Shown here: one piece after another, positions 40,270-47,132 of the stretch | How positions within the stretch are numbered: the first letter of the stretch is position 1 | Layout: each line of letters starts with the position of its first letter | Assembly: GCA_033765145.1 (NCBI GenBank) | Contig: JANRIH010000011.1 | Span: forward strand, 1 to 64,000 | DNA from: JAGVSR01 sp033765145 | GTDB lineage: Bacteria; Pseudomonadota; Alphaproteobacteria; Rhizobiales; Hyphomicrobiaceae | Reading direction: 5' to 3' | Length of the DNA: 64,000 nt | Program-made: the position numbers and the translations under genes | The notes under the pieces: model-generated | What the model was told of the DNA's origin: nothing | Seen by the model: only the letters and a program-made list of their open reading frames with translations | Databases searched by the model: none

Positions 40270-40698
40270 TCACGCCGCGGGCTTCTGGAACTGCGTGACG
40301 AGGCTCGCGTAGAGGTGCTGGATATCAAACACCGCGCCTTCGAGAAACACGAGACCCTTTTCGGGGTGCCACACGCCGCCGCCGTCCTCGTGGACCCAGA
40401 TGTAGCCGCCCGCGGCATTCAACAGGCGGTAATTGATGTTCCAGTTGCGCTGCGCTTCGAGCCCCTTCACCACGGCCTCGTCGACGGCGGCGAGGTCGTC
40501 GGGATGGATCAGGGACGCGAACGAGCGCACCTTATTGCCGAGAATGTCGTCGGCAGAAATGCCCGAGCAGCGCTCGAACCCGGACGTCAGCGCCATCATC
40601 GTGAAATCGGTGTCCGCGTGGCAGCGGTAGAGAAATCCGTTCATGCGTGCGAGGACACTGTCGAGAAATGGCGCTTCGCCATCCAGAGTTTGGCTCAT
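40270..40698 (-). CDS. stand-alone PAS-domain protein
   Basis: 142 residues; ATG 40698 with AGGGAG upstream. A single PAS fold is evident: ARMNGFLYRCHADTDFTMMA, GFERCSGISADDILGNKV, then SFASLIHPDDLAAV and NINYRLLNAAGGYIWVHEDG as the PAC part. No kinase, GGDEF or HTH output is fused. It could sense a small ligand or redox state and pass this on through the nearby receiver protein, but that link rests on position only. Confidence 0.75.
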   Translation of the reverse strand: MSQTLDGEAPFLDSVLARMNGFLYRCHADTDFTMMALTSGFERCSGISADDILGNKVRSFASLIHPDDLAAVDEAVVKGLEAQRNWNINYRLLNAAGGYIWVHEDGGGVWHPEKGLVFLEGAVFDIQHLYASLVTQFQKPAA

Positions 40699-40923
40699 CG
40701 AAAGACTAACTCCCTGTCCGGGGCGAGGATCAGAAGGTCGGTCAAAAGCCCAATTCCGGGCCGCACGTCAATGGGCGCTCATGCGCGGGCCGCACAGCGA
40801 ATGAAAAAAGTGCGCTCTGTTGCGAGCGGCCGTCTTGTGCCAGATGCGTCAATTGACGGCGCCAGTGCGACGGCAAAGGGTCGCGACGCTCGATGGGGTT
40901 GCCAGTGCTGATCTGCGGCAACG

Positions 40924-41316
40924 CTACGGCGAACAAAGGTCCGTGCAATAGCTCGGACCGTTTCCACGGTCGCGGCAATTGGCGTAGCAAGTATCGTAGC
41001 TATTGTAGACGATGTACGCGCCAACCCATGGGGCCCAGTAATACCAGCGCGCACCGTCATGCCAGCGGCGGCCACGGTAAACTTTGTAATGGTGCTTCGG
41101 CCACTTGTGGACGTGTTTATGAAGCTTGCCGTGCTTGAGACCTCGGAAGCGGGGGCCCTTCCGCACCTCGATCACGTCCGATGACGACGATTGCGCGCTT
41201 GCCGTCACTGGCAGTTGCTGCGAGAGCGGCGCGGCGGCGGCCACCATTGCCCCTCCGACGAGAAGGCCCGCGATAACCGCGGTCGCGACAGCCGTCACTC
41301 GAGATCGTGCGTTCAT
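40924..41316 (-). CDS. small secreted His/Tyr-rich protein
   Basis: 130 residues from the ATG at 41316 with GGGAGG upstream. A signal peptide (VTAVATAVIAGLLVGGAMVA) is followed by a basic, His-rich centre (GLKHGKLHKHVHKWPKHHYK), an aromatic stretch (WYYWAPWVGAYIVYNSY) and four Cys in the tail (DTCYANCRDRG, SYCTDLCSP) likely to form two disulphides. Small exported proteins of this kind are common in Hyphomicrobiales but have no known function. Metal binding is possible from the His cluster. The 225 bases after its stop, up to the PAS gene, hold nothing recognisable. Confidence 0.65.
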   Translation of the reverse strand: MNARSRVTAVATAVIAGLLVGGAMVAAAAPLSQQLPVTASAQSSSSDVIEVRKGPRFRGLKHGKLHKHVHKWPKHHYKVYRGRRWHDGARWYYWAPWVGAYIVYNSYDTCYANCRDRGNGPSYCTDLCSP

Positions 41317-41690
41317 GATCCAACCTCCCACGCTCTGCTAAATCGCGCATTGCGGCACTCGAACCTCTTATATCTAGCACGTTCCTCCTCCCGCCTGTTG
41401 CGCTGCCTCAAGTTTGCGGTCGAGGGTTCGGCGTTTGGAGATGGCGGCGGGCGGCGGGCGGCGGATCGGGGCCCGATTTGCGGCGAGACTGGGGCGGAAT
41501 ACTCCGTTGGCGGGCCTTAGCGCGCCGATCTCGAACGCTCGGGCGCGAACTCTGCCGCGGTCTCATCGCAATCGGCGGTTACGAAGCCTTAAGGGGCATC
41601 GTCTTAACGTTTCGCCAACCATTGGACACTGCGGCAGGCCTTATTCGGAAAGGCCCGGCGGACCGCGGCGCCCTTCGGAGGAACCGGCAC
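41317..41690. other. intergenic region upstream of the DUF882 gene
   Basis: 374 bases containing divergent promoters for the small secreted protein (minus) and the DUF882 gene (plus). The plus frame is open from 41478 but lacks an RBS and coding character before the TTG at 41691. No structural motif was recognised. Confidence 0.45.
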
Positions 41691-43451
41691 TTGGGGACGA
41701 GCGGCAAGAACGCTCTCAGTCTTGGCGTGGGCGCTGCGCGGCTAAGGCTCGGCGCTGCCACCCTTGCCGTGCTCGCTGTCTTCGGGTCGGCGGAGGCGAC
41801 CGGCGATCAGCGCGTGATCTCGCTGTACCACATCCATACGAAGGAGCGGCTCGAGGTTCTTTACAAGAAGAACGGGAAGTACATTCCCGAGGCCCTCGAC
41901 AAGATCAATTGGATCCTGCGCGACTGGCGCAAGAACGAAAAGACCGAGATGGACCCCAAGACGATCGATATCGCTTGGGAGATGCACGCCGAACTCGGAT
42001 CGCGCGAGCCCATCCACATCATCAGCGGATACCGCTCCCGCTCGACCAACAACATGCTGAGACGCACGGTCGGCGGGCAGGCGAGCCAGAGCCAGCACAT
42101 CACCGGCAAGGCGATGGACATTGCGTTTCCCGACGTGCCGATCCGGCGGCTGCGCTATTCCGCAATGATCCGCGAACGCGGCGGCGTGGGCTACTATCCG
42201 ACATCCGCAATTCCGTTCGTTCATGTTGACAGCGCGCGCGTACGCCACTGGCCGCGCATGACGCACGACGAACTGGCGCTCTTGTTTCCCGACGGCAGCC
42301 GGCACCGGTCCTCGGACGGGCGTAGCGTCGAGCCCGGAGACGCCCAGCGCGCCCGGCGGCGGCATCCCGATCTCGCGCAGGAAGTGGCGCTCTTCAACGA
42401 CATCCGGTCGGGTGCGAAGGCGCCGACCCTGCTGGCCTCGGCGGACGCTTCGATCGTACCTGCGGCCGATAATGAGGATCGCGCAGCCACGAGCGACGAA
42501 GCGCTGCCGTGGGCCGGTGGGGCACAGCCGGTCAAGGCACCGGAGCCGAAACTCGCCATGCGTCCGCCGAAGCTTGCGCTTGCGTCGGCGCCTCTGCCCG
42601 TCGAGAAGCCGGTTGCCGAGCCCCGTTCCGACGACGGCACGGCGGCCGCCGGCGCCGCACCAGCCGCGCCGGCGCCGGCTAAATCAGAAACGGCGAAATC
42701 AGAACCGGGCGCGCCAACCCGGCAGCTCGCCGCGCTCGATCTCTCGCCGGCACTCATCTGGAAGGCGAGCCCGCGAGCGCCAGAGCCCCGCGCGCCAGAA
42801 CCGAGGCTCGTCAAGGAGCCGAAACTCGTCGAGCGATCCTCGACATTCAAGCCGGGCATCTCGGCCATCGACCGGCAGGGTCTCGACAAGCTCGTGACGC
42901 TCGCGGCCTACACGCCGCTCGAGCCCGCGCCAAAACTTCTGAGCGAACCGAAACTCGCCGAACGACCAGCCGCGGGCGTCGACGAGACGCCAGCTCGCGA
43001 GTCCGTCACGCGCGGCGACAGCGAGCCGCCTTCTCCGCCCGCGGAGGCGGTCGCGGAACTCGACGCCAGCGAAGGTGGCGGAGACATCGGGCGTTTCAGC
43101 CGGCCGGCCGCATGGATCACGGCGCCCGAGTTCGACGAGGACCACCCGGACGAACTTGCCTATCAGCCGTTCCCGATCGGGCCTCTGCTGACGGCGACGG
43201 CGTCACCCGACGATCCGGCGCTGGCGCGCATGGTGGCGCCCGATCCGCAGCGCACGCTGGATATGATCGACGATGAAGGGCGCGTGCTGCCCATGCGGCT
43301 CAGGCCCGGTCTCAAAACGGCGAAACTGCTCTGGGCTCAGGAGTTCCAGGGTGGCGCCGTCGACCTCGCGACGCTCGAACAACTAGCGTCGGAGCCGCCC
43401 CGAGCCGGCGGTACGGTCGCGGAACGCGCGGTCAGGACGTCTCAGCGCTGA
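41691..43451 (+). CDS. DUF882/YcbK-family peptidoglycan-associated protein with long C-terminal tail
   Basis: 586 residues from a TTG start at 41691, chosen because CGGAGGA lies eight bases upstream and a signal peptide follows (RLRLGAATLAVLAVFGSAEA). Residues about 35-190 form a DUF882 (peptidase M15-like) domain: ISLYHIHTKERLEVLYKKNG, EPIHIISGYRSRSTNNML, SQHITGKAMDIAFPDV (SxHxxGxAxD zinc motif) and IPFVHVDSARVRHW. The family is related to LD-carboxypeptidases and MepA-like enzymes of the cell wall. The rest (about 380 residues) is Pro/Ala/Glu-rich with recurring EPKLxE/RPPKLA units, probably a disordered periplasmic spacer. Its end overlaps the convergent oxyR end by 20 bases. Confidence 0.8.
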   Translation: MGTSGKNALSLGVGAARLRLGAATLAVLAVFGSAEATGDQRVISLYHIHTKERLEVLYKKNGKYIPEALDKINWILRDWRKNEKTEMDPKTIDIAWEMHAELGSREPIHIISGYRSRSTNNMLRRTVGGQASQSQHITGKAMDIAFPDVPIRRLRYSAMIRERGGVGYYPTSAIPFVHVDSARVRHWPRMTHDELALLFPDGSRHRSSDGRSVEPGDAQRARRRHPDLAQEVALFNDIRSGAKAPTLLASADASIVPAADNEDRAATSDEALPWAGGAQPVKAPEPKLAMRPPKLALASAPLPVEKPVAEPRSDDGTAAAGAAPAAPAPAKSETAKSEPGAPTRQLAALDLSPALIWKASPRAPEPRAPEPRLVKEPKLVERSSTFKPGISAIDRQGLDKLVTLAAYTPLEPAPKLLSEPKLAERPAAGVDETPARESVTRGDSEPPSPPAEAVAELDASEGGGDIGRFSRPAAWITAPEFDEDHPDELAYQPFPIGPLLTATASPDDPALARMVAPDPQRTLDMIDDEGRVLPMRLRPGLKTAKLLWAQEFQGGAVDLATLEQLASEPPRAGGTVAERAVRTSQR

Positions 43452-44400
43452 CGCCCGACGGCTTGCGCGACCGGGCCGCAAGCAGCGCCATCGCGGATGC
43501 CAGCGGCCCTGATTCCCAGGCTTGTTTCACGAGACGGCCGAACTCCGCGAAGTCGCCCTTTCTCGGCGAGGTCGCGCGCCAGATGAGGCCTATCCGGCGC
43601 ATCGGCTCGGGCTCGGCGAAGCGGATGACGGTGAGTTCCCGCCCGCGCTCCTCCATGGCGAGCGACATCTCGGGCAACAGCGTGATGCCGTATCCGGCGG
43701 CGACCATCTCGACGATGGTTGCAAGGCTCGACGCGCCGAAGGTGTTCAACGTGTCGACCTGCTTCAAGTTGCAGTACGTCAGCGCTTGATCACGGAGGCA
43801 ATGGCCTTCCTCGAGCAACAGCAGGCGCTCGTTCTCGATCATGTCTTTGGTGGCACGGAGACGTCCCGCGACCTTCTTCTGGCGCGGAAGGGCAAGCAGG
43901 AAGCGGTCCTCGAACAGCTCATGCTCCTCGAGATCCGAGTGCTTGATCGGGAGCGCCAGCAATACGAGATCGATCTTGCCGTCGAGCAGTTCCTCGATCA
44001 AGTGCGCGGTCTGAGTTTCGCGCACGTGAAGCTCGAGATCGGGATAGGACTGGCGCAGCACGGGCAAGAGCGGCGGAAGCATGTAGGGGGCGACGGAGGG
44101 AATGACGCCCAACCTCAGCGCGCCGGTCAGCGTGCGGCTCGAATGGTGTGCGAAGGCGACGAGGTCGCGGCAATCACCAAGGATGCGGGACGCGCGACGC
44201 GAAATCTCTTCGCCCTTGGGCGTCAGCTGGATGCCGGTTCGCGTCCGCTCGACGAGTGTGAGGCCGAGGGAATGTTCCAGCTCGCTGATCTGCATGGAGA
44301 GGGCCGGCTGCGTTACGGCACACGCTTCTGCCGCGCGGCCGAAGTGCCGCTCGCGCGACAGCGCATCGAAATAGCGCAATTGTTTGAGCGTGACGTTCAA
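43432..44400 (-). CDS. oxyR: LysR-family peroxide sensor OxyR
   Basis: 322 residues from a TTG start at 44400. The N-terminal LysR HTH reads LKQLRYFDALSRERHFGRAA, EACAVTQPALSMQISELEHS. The regulatory domain has both redox cysteines with the OxyR spacing: EEGHCLRDQALTYC, corresponding to Cys199 and Cys208 of E. coli. Peroxide joins these cysteines and switches the protein to an activator of catalase and peroxidase genes. No katG/ahpCF gene is adjacent. The 213-base divergent region contains a strong plus-strand terminator (see 44566) that may belong to a small RNA. Confidence 0.88.
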   Translation of the reverse strand: MNVTLKQLRYFDALSRERHFGRAAEACAVTQPALSMQISELEHSLGLTLVERTRTGIQLTPKGEEISRRASRILGDCRDLVAFAHHSSRTLTGALRLGVIPSVAPYMLPPLLPVLRQSYPDLELHVRETQTAHLIEELLDGKIDLVLLALPIKHSDLEEHELFEDRFLLALPRQKKVAGRLRATKDMIENERLLLLEEGHCLRDQALTYCNLKQVDTLNTFGASSLATIVEMVAAGYGITLLPEMSLAMEERGRELTVIRFAEPEPMRRIGLIWRATSPRKGDFAEFGRLVKQAWESGPLASAMALLAARSRKPSGVSAETS

Positions 44401-44461
44401 GATCAGCTACGCTTATCCGTTTCCGTAGAAGAAACGATTAGTTCTTATTCAAGCGCGCGTC

Positions 44462-44606
44462 TATTCTCATTGTCGTGATGGGTGGTGTCGGGCGCTTCTG
44501 GTTGCGCTTCTGACCGCTCCATCGTCAGGTTTCCGAGTGGTGGACTTCGGTTCATCTCGCGGTTGAGCCCCGGCCGAGCGCCGAACCGGCCGGGGCTTTC
44601 TCTTTT
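44462..44606 (+). ncRNA. candidate small RNA divergent from oxyR
   Basis: On the plus strand, a TATTCT -10-like box (44462-44467) and a strong terminator at 44566-44606 delimit a possible transcript of ~130 bases with no credible open frame. It lies divergent to oxyR, where E. coli encodes the peroxide-induced OxyS. Partial ATTAG/CTATT half-sites occur at 44436-44466 but no full OxyR box. The RNA itself is inference. Confidence 0.35.
44566..44606 (+). terminator. strong intrinsic terminator on the plus strand
   Basis: Perfect stem AGCCCCGGCCG / CGGCCGGGGCT with a ten-base loop, followed by TTCTCTTTT on the plus strand. The minus strand lacks a T-run, so it does not simply terminate gapR. No annotated plus-strand gene precedes it. 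Confidence 0.8.
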
Positions 44607-44613
44607 CCGCGGA

Positions 44614-44892
44614 TTACTCCGCGGCTTCCCGGTGGACCATCCCGTTGTCGAGCATGCCGAGCGCGTGCAGGTAGACTTCGAGGATGCTTTCCTCCTCCTG
44701 CCGCTCCTGCTGGCTCTTTTTCCGCATCCTCACGACCTGACGAAGAACCTTGACGTCGAAGCCGACACCCTTCGCTTCCAGGTATTTGTCGCGGATGTCG
44801 GCGGCGAGCGCCTTCTTCTCTTCTTCAAGTCGCTCGATCTGCTCGACGAACTGGCGCAACTGATTCTGCGCGGCGGCCTGCAGCGTGCTCAT
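44614..44892 (-). CDS. gapR: GapR nucleoid-associated protein (DUF2312)
   Basis: 92 residues; ATG 44892 follows GAGGTAGG. The family pattern is intact: AQNQLRQFVEQIERLEEEKK, DIRDKYLEAKGVGFDVKVLR, MRKKSQQERQEEESILEVYL. GapR proteins are short coiled-coil DNA clamps that bind overtwisted AT-rich DNA ahead of replication forks and transcription in alphaproteobacteria and stimulate topoisomerases. The length matches the family (~90 residues). It appears monocistronic. Confidence 0.92.
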   Translation of the reverse strand: MSTLQAAAQNQLRQFVEQIERLEEEKKALAADIRDKYLEAKGVGFDVKVLRQVVRMRKKSQQERQEEESILEVYLHALGMLDNGMVHREAAE

Positions 44893-45179
44893 CGCCTACC
44901 TCATGTCTCTCAATTTCCGGAACACCAAACTCGGGCCGCGGCTCCGGCCACGGGCGATCCCGACGGCCGGTTCCGACAACGCGCCCGGCGCAGAAACGCG
45001 CGCCCGCTCGTAATGGGAACGCTAGTGGGGGGACAGGCGACCAGCAAGTTGCGATCCTGCCCATCCAGAGGTATTTGCACCATATTCACCGAGTATCTGA
45101 GAGCGCTCGGGTTGTACCGATCTCTCACCTGATCCATGGCTCGGAGATCGTAAAGCGGGGCGGCGAGACCTTGAAAGCG

Positions 45180-46541
45180 ATGCTCGATACGATCGTCCGC
45201 GGAACGGCCGCGCTCCTCGCAGCGGTGGTTATCCTCGCTTGCATCGCTGTGGCGATCGCGCGGCCTGCCGCGGCACAGGACGAGGCAAGCGGATCGAGCT
45301 ATCTCACGCCGTTTCCGAAGGGCGAGGTCTATCGCGTCGTCGTCATCGGCGACGATCTCGCTGAGGGTCTGCTTTATGGTCTCGTCGAAGGGATCGGCGG
45401 TGACGCCCGGCTTCAGATTCGCCCGCGCCCATTCTCCATCAACGGGATCATGCGGGCTGACCTCGACGAGAAGCTCGTCGCGCTCGAAGAAGACCTCAAG
45501 GTCGACACGCCCGACATCGTCATCGCCATGATGGGTGCCTGGGATCGCGTCACGCTGCGCGATCAGAAAGGCAAGCGCCTGCCGATCGGATCGCCCGAAT
45601 GGCAAAAGGCCTACAGCCAGCGCGCGGACCGGCTCATGAAGATGCTGAAGCGCCGGAACGTCGCCGTCTACTGGGCGGGACTACCCAACGTGCGCCGCTA
45701 CGAGGCGAACGAAGACGCGCAGATGATGAACGAAATCCTGCGCGAGCGCGTCTATCTCAACGGCTTCAAGTTCGTTGACACCTTCGCGAGCTTTCTCGAC
45801 GAGAACGGCGGCTTCAACGCGTGGGGACCGGATCTCACGGGCAAGATCGTGCGACTTCGCGATGGCGAGGGCGTGTACTTCACGACGGCCGGAAACCAGA
45901 AGCTCGCACACTTCGTGGGCCGCGAAATACGCCGCGATCTCACTCAGGCGAAGGCGGCGCGCGTCGTGCCGCTGGCGGGAAGCGAAGCGGAGCAATCGAA
46001 GATCAATCCGGGCAAGGCAGTCATCAAGGACGAAGCGAAGGCCGGCGCCGCCGAGGTTGCGACCGCGGCTCAGAACGTACCGGCCGAAGCGCCGGGTGCT
46101 CTGCATGTCGAGCAGAAAGCCGACAACGGCAAAATCAATCTCAAGACCATTGACCGTGCGGGGCGGCAGGAAACGGTGACGATCGAAATCGTCCGGCCGG
46201 CTATCCCTGCATCGGTCGTCGCCCTCGTGACGCGCAAGGAAAGTGCCGACACACCTTCGCGCATGGGCGAAGTTCTGGTCGACCGCCTGTCGGGCGGGCT
46301 CAGCACGATGAGCACCGTGACGCCACCCGCGGCCGGGGCCGGCGTGCGCGGTGGACGGCTCCTGCCGAGCCAGTCCCCCTATTACCGCGTGCTGGTCAAA
46401 GGCGAGCGCCTGACGCCGCGGCCCGGACGCGCGGACGATTTCTCGTGGCCCAAGACCGCGCCGCCGTCGCAAGGAGCTTCAGGCAGCGGAGAGGCGCGAC
46501 CGTCGCCGCTCGAGACGGGGACGACCGCGGATACGCCCTGA
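45180..46541 (+). CDS. exported SGNH/GDSL hydrolase (DUF459)
   Basis: 453 residues from the ATG at 45180; a TTG at 45171 is three codons upstream. An N-terminal membrane/signal segment (AALLAAVVILACIAVAIARP) ends near AQDEAS. The SGNH domain (about residues 45-240) shows VYRVVVIGDDLAEGLLYGL as block I (Asp in place of the usual Ser after GD), VIAMMGAWDRV as block III-like, and TTAGNQKLAHFVG as block V with His. Substitution of Ser by Asp in block I may mean it is not a classical esterase. DUF459 proteins act in the periplasm, possibly on peptidoglycan or polysaccharide. The C-terminal ~200 residues are low complexity. Confidence 0.75.
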   Translation: MLDTIVRGTAALLAAVVILACIAVAIARPAAAQDEASGSSYLTPFPKGEVYRVVVIGDDLAEGLLYGLVEGIGGDARLQIRPRPFSINGIMRADLDEKLVALEEDLKVDTPDIVIAMMGAWDRVTLRDQKGKRLPIGSPEWQKAYSQRADRLMKMLKRRNVAVYWAGLPNVRRYEANEDAQMMNEILRERVYLNGFKFVDTFASFLDENGGFNAWGPDLTGKIVRLRDGEGVYFTTAGNQKLAHFVGREIRRDLTQAKAARVVPLAGSEAEQSKINPGKAVIKDEAKAGAAEVATAAQNVPAEAPGALHVEQKADNGKINLKTIDRAGRQETVTIEIVRPAIPASVVALVTRKESADTPSRMGEVLVDRLSGGLSTMSTVTPPAAGAGVRGGRLLPSQSPYYRVLVKGERLTPRPGRADDFSWPKTAPPSQGASGSGEARPSPLETGTTADTP

Positions 46542-46552
46542 CATTGTTTTTG

Positions 46553-46936
46553 TCACACCTCCGCACTGCCGCGCGCCGGACGGCGCCGGCCACGCTCGGC
46601 CTTGGCGCTGCCCTTGATCTTCTCGGCCATCTCATCGAGACGTCGCGTGGCCGCGTCGAAGGCGTCCCTGACAGCGACGTGCAGGTCTTCCTGCGCGGAA
46701 CCGACCGACGCTTCGTGCGTCAGGATCAGCGGCGCGTGGTCGGGAATGCCGATATCGATCTTGATCTCGTAAGTCTTGCCCTTGTGGGCGTGCTTGTTCG
46801 GAGCTGCGACCACGACGCGGCAGTGCGTCATGCGATCGAAGATCCGTTCGAGCTTGGCGGCCTTCTCCGTGATCTTCCTTTCCACGACGGCGCTGCGGTC
46901 CAGCCCCTTGAAGGTGATCTCGAGCGGAGTGTCCAT
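46553..46936 (-). CDS. hpf: ribosome hibernation-promoting factor (HPF/RaiA family)
   Basis: 127 residues from the ATG at 46936 (AAGGAAAGG upstream). The S30AE fold is recognisable: LEITFKGLDRSAVVERKITE, then RIFDRMTHCRVVVAAP, KGKTYEIKIDIGIPD and DLHVAVRDAFDAATRRLDEM. These proteins bind the 30S decoding region in stationary phase and inactivate or dimerise ribosomes. It is a short form, lacking the C-terminal dimerisation domain of the long HPF usual in Hyphomicrobiales, and ends in a basic tail. It converges with the SGNH gene, leaving 11 bases between stops. Confidence 0.82.
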   Translation of the reverse strand: MDTPLEITFKGLDRSAVVERKITEKAAKLERIFDRMTHCRVVVAAPNKHAHKGKTYEIKIDIGIPDHAPLILTHEASVGSAQEDLHVAVRDAFDAATRRLDEMAEKIKGSAKAERGRRRPARGSAEV

Positions 46937-47132
46937 GTGAACGGCCTTTCCTTCTGTGATCGTGACGGTGTCACACACCTGATATTAGAGCGCAGGGCGG
47001 CGGCGGCAAGGCTTGCGGGAGCTTTGCTCGCAGGCGTTCTGGCGTCTGACGGGCTGAAGCGGGGCTTCCGTCATCTACACTTGACTGATAGCGTTATCGA
47101 GTTGTTGGGGCACGGAAAGCTCGGGGGGCTTG

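Noticed and set aside
43432..43451. Frameshift or misassembly where the DUF882 and oxyR genes overlap
   Set aside because: Both genes end with normal family-like tails; a 20-base convergent overlap is acceptable.
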